Shown here piece after piece: positions 50,017-58,087 of a DNA stretch of 64,000 nt. Made by a program: the position numbers and the translations under genes. The DNA is from Streptomyces massasporeus. GTDB taxonomy: Bacteria; Actinomycetota; Actinomycetes; Streptomycetales; Streptomycetaceae. The notes under the pieces were generated by a model. That model had not been told where the DNA came from and did no database searches. It saw nothing but the letters and a program-made list of their open reading frames with translations. The stretch covers positions 1 through 64,000 of the forward strand of contig NZ_BMSE01000001.1 of NCBI RefSeq assembly GCF_014648995.1. Reading direction: 5' to 3'. Numbering within the stretch: the first letter of the stretch is position 1; each line of letters opens with the position of its first letter.

Positions 50017-50673
50017 GTGACTGCACTGGTACCCCCGGGCGTATACGCCCCGCAGGAGGACACCGAGCTGCTTGCCGGTGCCCTGTTCGACGAGCCGCTG
50101 CCCCCGGGCGCGGAAGTCCTCGACGTGGGCACCGGCAGCGGCGCCCTGGCCCTGGAGGCCGCGCGCCGGGGCAGCCGTGTGACCGCCGTGGACGTGTCCT
50201 GGAGCGCCGTGTGGGCCGCGCGGCTGAACGCCTGGCTCGCGGGGCTCCCGGTCCACATCCGGCACGGGAATCTCTTCGAACCCGTGCACGGAGAAACGTT
50301 CGATCTGATCCTGGCCAACCCGCCGTACGTGCCGGCGCCGGACGGTCATCGCAGGCCGCCGCGGGGTGCGGCCCGTGCCTGGGACGCGGGCGGCGACGGA
50401 CGGATGGTCGTCGACCGCATCTGCCGGGAGGCGCCCGGCCTGCTGCGGTCCGGCGGGGTGCTGCTGCTCGTCCAGTCGGCGCTCAGCGGCCCTGACCTGA
50501 CCGTCGGACAGTTGCGCGCGGCCGGACTGAAGGCCGCGGTGACCCGTCGGCGCCGGATCGCGCTCGGGCCCGTGCTGCGCGGCCGGGAACACTGGCTGCG
50601 GGAGCGGGGGCTGCTGCCCGCCGCCGAGGACAAGGAAGAGCTGGTGGTCGTCCGTGCCGAACTCCCCGTCTGA
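50017..50673 (+). CDS. HemK2/MTQ2-family protein methyltransferase
   Basis: A 218-residue class I methyltransferase. It has 'GVYAPQEDTELLAGAL', motif I 'VLDVGTGSGALALEAARRG' and the catalytic NPPY in 'FDLILANPPYVPAP'. Proteins of this type N-methylate Gln or Lys; the eukaryotic and archaeal members modify release factor eRF1. A bacterial substrate is not established. The GTG 50017 start has no ribosome binding site. The 3' end overlaps the CDGSH gene by 20 nt. Confidence 0.85.
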   Translation: MTALVPPGVYAPQEDTELLAGALFDEPLPPGAEVLDVGTGSGALALEAARRGSRVTAVDVSWSAVWAARLNAWLAGLPVHIRHGNLFEPVHGETFDLILANPPYVPAPDGHRRPPRGAARAWDAGGDGRMVVDRICREAPGLLRSGGVLLLVQSALSGPDLTVGQLRAAGLKAAVTRRRRIALGPVLRGREHWLRERGLLPAAEDKEELVVVRAELPV

Positions 50674-50860
50674 CCGGCCTGCCGCACCGCGCCGCGTCAC
50701 CGTCCAGCGCAAGGGCCCGCTGCTGATGGAGGGCCCGGTGGAGGTGGAGCTCGAGGACGGTTCCGTCGTCAGCTCCGACCGGTTCCGCGTCGCCCTGTGC
50801 ACCTGCCGCCGCAGCCGCCGCTACCCGTGGTGCGACACGAGCCACCGCGACCGGGCGTGA
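50654..50860 (+). CDS. CDGSH iron-sulfur domain protein
   Basis: A 68-residue protein with the CDGSH-type [2Fe-2S] motif C-x-C-x8-C-x3-H, seen as CTCRRSRRYPWCDTSH, where DTSH replaces DGSH. The three-Cys, one-His cluster is usually redox- and pH-labile. The start GTG 50654 lies inside the methyltransferase gene, giving translational coupling. It may supply electrons to, or sense redox for, the HDO enzyme upstream; that is inference from clustering. Confidence 0.88.
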   Translation: MPNSPSDRPAAPRRVTVQRKGPLLMEGPVEVELEDGSVVSSDRFRVALCTCRRSRRYPWCDTSHRDRA

Positions 50861-50885
50861 GGCACCGGGCGCAGTAACGCCCAGA

Positions 50886-50918
50886 GGCCGGCGGGCGGCC
50901 CCACTCCGCCCGCCGGCC
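50886..50918. terminator. Strong bidirectional terminator
   Basis: GGCCGGCGGGCGG / CCGCCCGCCGGCC, 13-bp perfect stem with a 7-nt loop, between the convergent CDGSH and SSI genes. Confidence 0.85.
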
Positions 50919-51024
50919 CCCTCGCACGAGATCGCTACTTCCCGTGACAACGGCCCGGCTCCCCAGCCACGGCCCGCTGCGCTTCACGGATTCAGTGCGA
51001 TCCCGGTCTGTGGGTCCAGCCCTC

Positions 51025-51459
51025 TCAGAAGGAGAAGACTCCCGTTCCGTAGGCGTTCTTCATGCAGTCGTTGGAGAAGGTGCGCTCGTAGGAGACGCGC
51101 TTGCCCTGCCAGACGCCGTCCACGGTGACGACCACCGGGTCGTACTGCTTGGTGCACATCACGCCGTCCCTCGCGGTCAGGGCGTCGAAGTCCCCGCCGA
51201 CGCCGCGCAGTTCCGCGCAGGCCGAGCCGGCCGCCGGGTGCGTGCCGGCCGCCGTCGGGGCACAGGTCAGGGTGACCGCGCGTTCCGGAGTCGCTGCGAT
51301 CGCGCTCTCGCCGTGGCCCACCGTGAGAACGAGGGCCGACGGGGCGTAGAGCGCGGTGGGGGCCTGACCCGGGGTGGCGAGCGCGGCCCCGGTGAGGGGT
51401 CCGCAGACGGCGGTGGCCGTCATGCCGAGGATCATGGCCCAGCGCGCGGTGTTCCGCAT
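51025..51459 (-). CDS. Subtilisin-inhibitor-like (SSI) protease inhibitor, Lys-type reactive site
   Basis: A 144-residue precursor with a signal peptide of ~28 residues (ending ALA-TPG) and a mature SSI domain. Four mature Cys (66, 81, 102, 132) fit the two conserved disulfides. The reactive loop is [10 protein letters not shown] with P1 Lys104, so trypsin-like proteases should be the main target; archetypal SSI has Met there. '[20 protein letters not shown]' and the VFSF end are family hallmarks. ATG 51459 is preferred because GGAAGG lies 9 nt before it. SSI proteins are secreted and restrain developmental proteases. Confidence 0.95.
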   Translation of the reverse strand: MRNTARWAMILGMTATAVCGPLTGAALATPGQAPTALYAPSALVLTVGHGESAIAATPERAVTLTCAPTAAGTHPAAGSACAELRGVGGDFDALTARDGVMCTKQYDPVVVTVDGVWQGKRVSYERTFSNDCMKNAYGTGVFSF

Positions 51460-51785
51460 TGTGTGCATCCTTCCGCTTCGATTACGGGGTGTGCCGGTCC
51501 GTGCTCGGTCGGTGCCCGGAGCGGCGAGCGCGAGTCTGCCGAGTCCGCCGCGGAAACACACATCGACCCCACGGGTTTCAGTAACCTTGCGTATTGAATC
51601 AGTGGCGCGAAGTTACGGAATGCGCGCGGGTGAAGCCCGTAACTGCGCGGTCCACGGGGTCATGAAGCGGCCAGATGGCCGATTCCCGTGCGTTCGTTAA
51701 TAGGCCTGAAACATTCCGATTCCGCTCTCGGCCGACTGCTTTGCGACCCCTTGTGTTCATGGACTGGCCGAGTAATCGTCATTAC
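51460..51785. other. Divergent intergenic region, SSI / RHH-like gene
   Basis: About 326 bp, lower in GC than its surroundings. It must contain the SSI promoter. I see no gene, clear operator or structured RNA. Confidence 0.4.
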
Positions 51786-52340
51786 ATGATTACGAATGAG
51801 CAGAGAGAGAAGCTCCGCGGCTGGTTCGCCGGTCGCCTGCCCGACGACCTCTTCGAGGAGCTGGCCGAGATCACGGTCGACCGCGAGGAGATCACCGTCA
51901 TCGGCCGCATCCCCGCGCCCAGGCTGGCCGGGGACGCCCCGGCCACCGAACGGGAGGCGGCCCTGGAGAGCCGGGTGCAAGAATTCCGGGAGCGCACCCG
52001 CGAGGACCGCATGGCCGTGGCCCGGGAGGCCGAGCACCGGTTCGGGCGGAAGGTGTCCTGGGGCGTGGAGTGCGGCGGACGGCGCACGCTCTTCACGCAC
52101 GTGGCCGCGCCGGTCATGACGCGGCTGCGCCAGCCGGAGCGCCAGGTCCTCGACACCCTGATCGCCGGTGGCGTCGCGCGCAGCCGCAGCGACGCGCTGG
52201 CCTGGTGCGTGCGCCTGGTCCAGCGTCATACGGACGACTGGCTCGCCGAGTTGCGCGAGTCCCTGGAACACGTGCAGCGCGTCAGGGCCCAGGGCCCGGA
52301 CTCCGAGCCGGACCCCGCCCCGCACGCGGACGAGGAGTGA
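51786..52340 (+). CDS. Uncharacterised protein with a possible ribbon-helix-helix C-terminus
   Basis: A 184-residue soluble protein. The first 115 residues are charged and helical; 'RRTLFTHVAAPVMTRLRQPE' leads into 'VLDTLIAGGVARSRSDALAW', which resembles an RHH/CopG DNA-binding motif (GVARSRSDAL). It could be a transcription factor or a conserved actinobacterial protein without known role. ATG 51786 is chosen as the first Met of the conserved-looking region; an in-frame ATG nine codons earlier is possible. Confidence 0.65.
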   Translation: MITNEQREKLRGWFAGRLPDDLFEELAEITVDREEITVIGRIPAPRLAGDAPATEREAALESRVQEFRERTREDRMAVAREAEHRFGRKVSWGVECGGRRTLFTHVAAPVMTRLRQPERQVLDTLIAGGVARSRSDALAWCVRLVQRHTDDWLAELRESLEHVQRVRAQGPDSEPDPAPHADEE

Positions 52341-52373
52341 CCCGTTGTCGGACCCCTCGGCTACGTTGCCCGC

Positions 52374-53069
52374 ATGACCGACTTCGTACTGGTGGCAGGG
52401 GCATGGCTCGGGGCGTGGGCATGGGACGAGGTGGCCGCGGAGCTGCGCGGCGCCGGGCATGACGTCCATGCGCTGACGCTGTCGGGCCTCGCCGAGAGAC
52501 GGGACACACGGCCGGCCGGACAGCAGACGCACGTCCGGGACATCGTCGAGGAGGTGGAGCGGCTCGGTCTGCGGGACGTCGTCCTGGTCGGGCACAGCTA
52601 CGCGGGCGTTCCGGTCGGGCAGGCCGCCGAGCGGATCGGCGACCGGCTGCGGCGCGTGGTGTTCGTCGACGCGAACGTGCCCGTGGACGGGGAGTCGTTC
52701 CTGTCGGGCTGGCCCAGCGAGCACGTACGGCGGACGATCGACGCGCAGGGCGGGTACTGGCCGCCGCTCGGCCCCGAGGAGTACGCGGGGCAGGGGCTGA
52801 CGGACGAGCAGATCGCCCGGATCGTGGGAGCGACCCCGCACCCGGGTGTCACGCTCACCGAACCGGCCGTCCTCGACCGCCCTCTGGGCGAGCTGCCGGC
52901 GACGTATGTGAAGTGCCTCCTCGACGGGGACGAGCCGATGCCGGCGGTGGCCGCGCTGCTCGGGAGCGACAGCTGGGAGCTGGTGGAGCTGGACACCGGC
53001 CACTGGCCGATGTTCTCGCAGCCGAGCGCACTGGCCCGTGTGCTGCACGAGGCGGCGGCCCGCCCCTGA
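52374..53069 (+). CDS. Alpha/beta hydrolase (salicylate-esterase/hydroxynitrile-lyase type)
   Basis: A 231-residue hydrolase. It begins 'FVLVAGAWLGAWAWDEVAAE' with the oxyanion region, the nucleophile elbow is VGHSYAG and the catalytic His lies in LDTGHWPMF. Its size and lid-less look match the plant SABP2-like group. A small-ester substrate is likely but unidentified. It is 33 bp after the preceding gene and 80 bp before the lactate monooxygenase-like gene. Confidence 0.88.
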   Translation: MTDFVLVAGAWLGAWAWDEVAAELRGAGHDVHALTLSGLAERRDTRPAGQQTHVRDIVEEVERLGLRDVVLVGHSYAGVPVGQAAERIGDRLRRVVFVDANVPVDGESFLSGWPSEHVRRTIDAQGGYWPPLGPEEYAGQGLTDEQIARIVGATPHPGVTLTEPAVLDRPLGELPATYVKCLLDGDEPMPAVAALLGSDSWELVELDTGHWPMFSQPSALARVLHEAAARP

Positions 53070-53082
53070 TCCGCCGGAGCGC

Positions 53083-53096
53083 ATACCGCTCGGTAT
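53083..53096. promoter_or_regulatory. Inverted repeat ATACCG-CT-CGGTAT
   Basis: Perfect 6-bp arms 54 bp before the flavin enzyme start. The arms are the same as in the site at 10419, but the spacer is 2 instead of 6 bp (8 bp versus 12 bp between ATAC and GTAT). Confidence 0.45.
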
Positions 53097-53149
53097 CGTC
53101 GCCCGTACGGCACGGTCTCGACGAGGAGACGACGAGAGGCGGGGCGTAC

Positions 53150-54319
53150 GTGGGCAAGCACTGGGCGGACTTCCAGTACGAGATCTATCTGAACGGGATG
53201 ACGGGTGCCGTTCCGCGGCTGCCCACCGATCTGACCCGGCTGGAGGAGCTCACCGAGCAGCGGCTGGGGCCCGGACCGGTCGGGTATGTGGCGGGCAGCG
53301 CGGGCGACGGCAGTACGGCCCGCGCCAACCGGGCGGCCCTGGAGCGCCGCAGGATCGTGCCGCGCATGCTGCGCGACGTGCACGACCGGGATCTGTCCGT
53401 CGAGGTCCTGGGCCGCGCCCTTCCGGCCCCCCTCGCGCTGGCCCCGGTCGGCGTGCTGTCGATCATGCACCCGGACGCCGAGTCCGCCGCGGCCCGGGCC
53501 GCCGCCGCACAGGGCGTGCCGTACATCCTGTCGTCCGCGTCCAGCACGCCCATGGAACAGGTCGCCGAGGCGATGGGGGACGCCGAGCGCTGGTTCCAGC
53601 TGTACTGGCCGAAGGACCCGGAGGTGGCCCGCAGTTTCCTGAACCGGGCGAAGGCGGCCGGTTTCACGGCCCTGGTGGTCACTTTGGACACGCCGCTGCT
53701 GTCGTGGCGGCCGCGCGATCTCGACCAGGCGTACCTGCCGTTCCTGCACGGGGTCGGCACGGCCAACTACTTCTCGGACCCGGCGTTCCAAACAGGTCTG
53801 GCCAAGCCGGTGCACGAGGATCCGAACGCGGCCGTGATGCACTTCGTCGGGATGTTCTCCGACCCGGCCAAGAGCTGGCCTGACCTGGCGTTCCTGCGGG
53901 AGAACTGGGACGGCCCGATCGTCCTCAAGGGCGTCCTGCACCCGGACGACGCGCGACTGGCAGCCGAGGCCGGCATGGACGGCGTGGTCGTCTCCAACCA
54001 CGGCGGCCGGCAGGTGGCCGGCGCCGTCGCCGCGGCCGACGCGCTTCCCCGCGTGGCGGAGGCGGTGGGCGACCGGCTCACCGTCCTCTTCGACAGCGGC
54101 GTCCGCACCGGCGACGACATCGTCAAGGCCCTCGCCCTCGGCGCCCGCGCGGTCCTCGTCGGCCGCCCGTACGTCTACGGGCTCGGCCTCGACGGGCAGT
54201 CCGGCGTCGAACACGTCATCCGCTGCCTGCTCGCCGAACTCGACCTGACGCTCGCCCTCTCGGGGCACGCGACACCGAACACCGTCGGCCCGGCCGACCT
54301 CGTCGAGGATCCGGCCTGA
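53150..54319 (+). CDS. FMN-dependent alpha-hydroxy-acid oxidase, lactate 2-monooxygenase-like
   Basis: A 389-residue TIM-barrel flavoenzyme of the glycolate-oxidase family. FMN and substrate residues lie in LAPVGVLSIMHPD, 'VVVTLDTPLLSWRPRD', the catalytic His-Gly-Gly-Arg segment VVSNHGGRQ and 'FDSGVRTGDDIVKALALGA'. The insert 'YLPFLHGVGTANYFSDPAF' recalls lactate 2-monooxygenase, which turns L-lactate into acetate and CO2; other hydroxy acids are possible. GTG 53150 is used, after GAGAGGCGGGG. Confidence 0.85.
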   Translation: MGKHWADFQYEIYLNGMTGAVPRLPTDLTRLEELTEQRLGPGPVGYVAGSAGDGSTARANRAALERRRIVPRMLRDVHDRDLSVEVLGRALPAPLALAPVGVLSIMHPDAESAAARAAAAQGVPYILSSASSTPMEQVAEAMGDAERWFQLYWPKDPEVARSFLNRAKAAGFTALVVTLDTPLLSWRPRDLDQAYLPFLHGVGTANYFSDPAFQTGLAKPVHEDPNAAVMHFVGMFSDPAKSWPDLAFLRENWDGPIVLKGVLHPDDARLAAEAGMDGVVVSNHGGRQVAGAVAAADALPRVAEAVGDRLTVLFDSGVRTGDDIVKALALGARAVLVGRPYVYGLGLDGQSGVEHVIRCLLAELDLTLALSGHATPNTVGPADLVEDPA

Positions 54320-54324
54320 CGGTT

Positions 54325-54354
54325 GGGCTGCGCGGCTCGCCGGCCGCACAGCCC
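54325..54354. terminator. Hairpin between convergent genes
   Basis: GGGCTG-C-GCGGC pairs with GCCGC-A-CAGCCC (11 pairs, one mismatch), 6-nt loop, just after the flavin enzyme gene. Confidence 0.6.
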
Positions 54355-54378
54355 CCGGTCATGCCCCGGTGCCCTGCG

Positions 54379-56001
54379 TCATGTGGTCGGGCCGTCGGTG
54401 ACCGTCACCTGGCGGGCCGCCGGGTCGTCCTGCTCCTCGATCGACAGGGAGCCCTCCGTCGTCGGCAGGGGCTCCGACTGCCAGCGTTGGTCCTCGGAGG
54501 AGCGGTCGCGGACCTTGACGACGACGTCGGCGTCCGGGTCGTCGTCGGCCGGGGCGAGGGCGAGCCGCTCGTCCCAGCGGGGCAGCAACTCCCCCTGCAC
54601 GGTGAGGTCGTAGCGCACGTCGTCGCCCCGCTCGGCATCCTCGTCGGCGCAGGTACCGAGGACGACGACACCGGCGTCCTTGTGGGAGTCCAGGCACAGC
54701 CCGGGATCGGCGACACTGCGCAGGAGCCCGTCGTCCTCGTACGTCCACTGCTGGGTCCACACCGCCGAGCACGGGGCCAGCTTCGTGCCCGCGCCCTCCT
54801 TCGGCAGGTCCCGGATGTCGAGGCACAGGTCGGCACCGGTGTTGCGCAGCCGGGTCACGCCCTGGGCCCTGGGAAGCCCTGCGGTGCCGGGTGGCGTCAC
54901 CGATGCGGAGCCCTTGCCACCGGCGGCGCTGTTGGAGCCGGCCGGGTCGGCCTCGCCGCCGTCGTAGGACGACGCGCTGATGATGAGCACCGTCGCCAGC
55001 ACCCCGGCCGAGACCGCGCCGACGCCCGAGAGCAGTGCCCGCGACGACCGCATCGCCTCCGGCACCCGGGCGGGTACGGGGAGCCGGGACAGCAGCCCGT
55101 GCCGCCCGCCGCCCCGCCGTCCGCCACCGCGCCGGCCCGCACGGGCACCCCGCGTGCCGTGCGACGCGCGCCCCGGGCGCGAGTCGAGGTAGCGGCGGGC
55201 GCCCCAGCCGAGCACCGCCTCGGCGAGCAAGGGCCCCAGCGGGCCTTCGAAATGGCTCAGCTGCTCCGCCGCGTTCCGGCAGTAGCGGCACTCGTCCAGA
55301 TGCTGCTGGACGTCCGGCAGCAGTGCGCCGCCCCGGCGGATCGGAACGTCGAGGAGGCGGTTGTAGAACCGGCAATCGTGGGTCGGCGCGAGTTCGCGAT
55401 GGGCACGTACGCAGCCTTCACGGAATTTGTCCCGCGCCTGTTCGAGGACCGCCGACGCGATGTCGGTGTCCATGCCCAGCAGTCCGGCCGGGACGCTTAA
55501 AGGATCTGCCTCGACCTCGACATGCCACAGCAAACACCGCGAGGCCGCGGGAAGTGCCTGGAATGCCCGCTCCGCGAGGATGCGATTTTCGGGCGTCATG
55601 GACGTCGCGGCGCGCAGCCCGCGCCCTCCGGCCGGTTTCTGCAACGCGGGCAGAACGGCCGATATTCGATCGTCGCCGGACCACTCGCGGATCGTGTCGC
55701 GCACGGTCACCAGAAGGGCCGGGCGCAGCGCGACGGCGGTCTCGCCGAAGGCGAGGCGGTTGAGGGTCCGGTGGAAAGCGGTTCCGGTCACCATCGCGGC
55801 CACCTGCGCCGACGAGGCGAGACAGATGACCGCGTAGTCGTGCACCGACTGGTAGTGCCGCGCCATCAGCAGCGCGACGGAATGGGCGGCGACCTCGCCC
55901 TCCGGGCTGCCTCTCAGCGGGGCGGCGAGTGCTTCATCGGATTCCCCGGGATCCCCGCCGGGCGGGGGATACGGGGGACGAGGGGGGTGGGGGGTGGGCA
56001 C
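54379..56001 (-). CDS. Sigma-like / zinc-finger / transmembrane / ricin-type lectin fusion protein
   Basis: A 540-residue single-pass membrane protein. After a Pro-rich start, residues ~25-215 resemble a degenerate ECF-type sigma region, with 'RIPERAFQALPAASRCLLWH'-like helices but no clear region 4 HTH. A zinc-finger HC2 motif HLDECRYC lies near 238, as in anti-sigma factors. Arg/Gly-rich sequence precedes one TM helix near 320-345, and a ricin B-type beta-trefoil ('NTGADLCLDIRDLP', 'SVADPGLCLDSH') fills the outside. GTG 56001 follows GGAAGGA. It could sense extracellular glycans and signal inward; function is unproven. Confidence 0.75.
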   Translation of the reverse strand: MPTPHPPRPPYPPPGGDPGESDEALAAPLRGSPEGEVAAHSVALLMARHYQSVHDYAVICLASSAQVAAMVTGTAFHRTLNRLAFGETAVALRPALLVTVRDTIREWSGDDRISAVLPALQKPAGGRGLRAATSMTPENRILAERAFQALPAASRCLLWHVEVEADPLSVPAGLLGMDTDIASAVLEQARDKFREGCVRAHRELAPTHDCRFYNRLLDVPIRRGGALLPDVQQHLDECRYCRNAAEQLSHFEGPLGPLLAEAVLGWGARRYLDSRPGRASHGTRGARAGRRGGGRRGGGRHGLLSRLPVPARVPEAMRSSRALLSGVGAVSAGVLATVLIISASSYDGGEADPAGSNSAAGGKGSASVTPPGTAGLPRAQGVTRLRNTGADLCLDIRDLPKEGAGTKLAPCSAVWTQQWTYEDDGLLRSVADPGLCLDSHKDAGVVVLGTCADEDAERGDDVRYDLTVQGELLPRWDERLALAPADDDPDADVVVKVRDRSSEDQRWQSEPLPTTEGSLSIEEQDDPAARQVTVTDGPTT

Positions 56002-56331
56002 TGAGATGGTTCCTTCCCACGCATGTGACACACAGGAGTCCTGCCGCCGAAAAAGGAGGCCCGGTTGGTGCGTACCTTTTTTGGCGGGGCGCGGGAGGTG
56101 CGAATTCACCGACGGCGAATCGGACGCGGTCCACAAATCACGTGCGACACTCGGCGATTCCCCCCGCACGCGCGTTTCACTCTTGCACAACCCCCACACG
56201 GCCAACAAGGCGCCCGGACAACATCCCCGCCATTGACAGAAAGTCAGAAACGGGGAACGGATACGCGCGTATCGCACCCGTTTTCGACATTTCCCTGCGG
56301 CCTGTGTGAATCGGGCGCCGGGTCCGGTCCC
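56002..56331. other. Intergenic region upstream of the sigma/lectin fusion gene
   Basis: About 330 bp with lower GC content. It should carry the promoter of the minus-strand fusion gene and the 3' flank of the toxin gene. No gene or convincing motif was seen. Confidence 0.4.
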
Positions 56332-56709
56332 TCAGATCTGCCAGGAGCGCAAGCGGTCCGCCGCACCGTAGACGTCGGTGGTGCCGGACAGCAGGTCGCG
56401 GGCGAGGTCGACGAGAGCGCCGTAGGGCGGGTCGATACCGACACCGCTGACGAACATGTACGCCACGGCGGTCGCGCAGGCGAAGCGGGCGTTGGCCGAG
56501 GGCAGCGGTCGGAGCACGGTGATGGTGTGCAGCAGCGCGGCGGCCCGCCAGGCCGGGTCGGAGTTCACCCCGAGGCGCGGCGGGTCGACGCGGTGCCGGG
56601 CGACGGCGGCGACCAGCGCGGAGAAGTCGTTGACGGTGGGCTGGTCCGGGAGGACCTCCTCATGGCGCTGAAGCAGCCAGGGCACGTCGATATGGATCAC
56701 GGGTGCCAT
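56332..56709 (-). CDS. Doc-like (Fic-fold) toxin with a degenerate motif
   Basis: A 125-residue all-helical protein. It resembles the Doc/Fic toxin components often annotated in Streptomyces: 'HIDVPWLLQRHEEVLPDQP' at the start, then 'AALLHTITVLRPLPSANARFA', which corresponds to the Fic motif HxFx(D/E)GNxR with only the Asn-x-Arg part kept. The catalytic His position appears lost, so AMP/phosphate transfer is doubtful. The start lies 3 bp after the stop of the RHH antitoxin gene. Confidence 0.75.
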   Translation of the reverse strand: MAPVIHIDVPWLLQRHEEVLPDQPTVNDFSALVAAVARHRVDPPRLGVNSDPAWRAAALLHTITVLRPLPSANARFACATAVAYMFVSGVGIDPPYGALVDLARDLLSGTTDVYGAADRLRSWQI

Positions 56710-56712
56710 GGG

Positions 56713-56958
56713 TCAGGCGGCCCGCCCTTCGCCCTTGGCGGGCGGTTCGTCGTCAGGGAACGCGGCGGCGAACTCGTCGGCGTGGGTGGCGAAGAACCGG
56801 CGGAAGGCCTCCGCGCCCTCCTGCAGGGCCCGGTGGCGGGCTATGTCGGCCGCGGCCGCCTCACGCACGAGGGCCTTCATGGACGTACCGCGCTCCTTGG
56901 CGATCTGCCGCAGGTCCTCAAGTTCGCGGTCGCTGAACTCCACGTTGAGAGCTGGCAT
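56713..56958 (-). CDS. Ribbon-helix-helix antitoxin
   Basis: An 81-residue protein starting MPALNVEFSDRELEDLRQIA, followed by 'KERGTSMKALVREAAAADIA', a typical RHH/CopG DNA-binding module. The C-terminal half is charged and probably binds the toxin. GAAGG lies just upstream of the ATG at 56958. It comes first in the operon, the usual order for toxin-antitoxin pairs with autoregulation. Confidence 0.82.
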   Translation of the reverse strand: MPALNVEFSDRELEDLRQIAKERGTSMKALVREAAAADIARHRALQEGAEAFRRFFATHADEFAAAFPDDEPPAKGEGRAA

Positions 56959-57133
56959 GCCTTCACGGTACCGCTCGGGTACTGACTGGTAAATATCCCC
57001 AGGTCAGGGAGGACACCCGAAGGTACCGGAGAGAGGGGACACCTGAGACGTGGGTCACATCGAGCCGTGCGATGTCACACATCGGCGCGCTGTCCGGCTC
57101 GCAGTGGTGAGCGCATCCACGGGAGGCACACCC

Positions 57134-58087
57134 ATGACCGAGATCTCCGTTACCGGCACCGACACCCCGCTCGACGCGGCGACCGGGGTGTTCGTCGACC
57201 ATCGCGAGCTGATGTTCGGCGTGGTCTACAACATGCTCGGCAGCGTCGCCGACACCGAGGACGTGCTGCAGGAGACATGGCTGTCCTGGACGGCACGCGG
57301 CGGGGGCGCTCCCCTGGCCGGCGTCGACAACCCGCGCGCCTATCTCGTCCGGGTGGCGGTCAACCACGCGCTGCGCCGCCGCGCCGTGATCAGCCGCCGA
57401 CGGGAGACGTACGTCGGCCCGTGGCTGCCCGAGCCCCTGGTCGGCGCGGACACCGGGACCGCCGAGGATCCGGCCCTGCGTTCCGAGTCCGTGTCGCTGG
57501 CCATGCTGGTGGTCCTGGAGTCGCTGACACCGCTGGAACGGGCCGTGTTCGTGCTGGGTGAGGTGTTCGGCTACCCGCATGCCGAGATCGCGGAGATCAT
57601 CGACCGCTCCCCCGCCGCCGTACGGCAGTTGGCGCACCGGGCCCGGGAGCACGTGCACGCGCGGCGGCCGCGGTACGAGGCGCATCCGCGGGTGCGGCGG
57701 GAGGCGACCGAGCGGTTCGTGCGGGCGGCGCTCGGCGGGGACATCGCCGAGCTGATGGAGGTGCTCGCACCGGACGTCACGGCGTGGACGGACGCGGGCG
57801 GCAAGCGCCGTCGGGCGAGCCTGCGCCCGGTGCACGGCCGGGACAAGGTGGCCCGTCTGCTCTCCGCCGGGCGGGGCGGCCCGGACCACCCGGTGTGGCG
57901 CTACCGGCGCGTCAACGGCGACGACGCGGCGGTGCTGTTCGACGGCGACGCGCCGTTCGCGGTATTGGTCCTGGACCTCACCCCGGAGGGCGACCGGGTG
58001 CGCGGCATCTACGTGGTCGCCAACCCCGACAAGCTCGCCCACCTGCCCGCGGCGCGGGACGACCGGTGGGGCGCCGGTCAGGAGTGA
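57134..58087 (+). CDS. ECF41-type RNA polymerase sigma factor (SigJ-like)
   Basis: A 317-residue sigma factor: region 2 ('LMFGVVYNMLGSVADTEDVL' and 'DNPRAYLVRVAVNHALRR'), region 4 ('LTPLERAVFVLGEVFGYPHA' then 'EIIDRSPAAVRQLAHRARE') and a C-terminal SnoaL-like domain. The ECF41 hallmarks are visible: WLPEP between the domains and DAGGK in the extension, close to the usual DGGGK. In this class the extension replaces an anti-sigma factor. ATG 57134 follows GGGAGG. A TGTCACA at 57073-57079 could be an autoregulatory -35, but no matching -10 is evident. It converges on a hydrolase gene with 10 nt overlap. Confidence 0.92.
   Translation: MTEISVTGTDTPLDAATGVFVDHRELMFGVVYNMLGSVADTEDVLQETWLSWTARGGGAPLAGVDNPRAYLVRVAVNHALRRRAVISRRRETYVGPWLPEPLVGADTGTAEDPALRSESVSLAMLVVLESLTPLERAVFVLGEVFGYPHAEIAEIIDRSPAAVRQLAHRAREHVHARRPRYEAHPRVRREATERFVRAALGGDIAELMEVLAPDVTAWTDAGGKRRRASLRPVHGRDKVARLLSAGRGGPDHPVWRYRRVNGDDAAVLFDGDAPFAVLVLDLTPEGDRVRGIYVVANPDKLAHLPAARDDRWGAGQE

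Noticed and set aside
57073..57094. ECF41 autoregulatory promoter before the sigma gene
   Set aside because: TGTCACA is present, but no CGTC-type -10 lies about 16 bp downstream, so it is mentioned only as a weak possibility.
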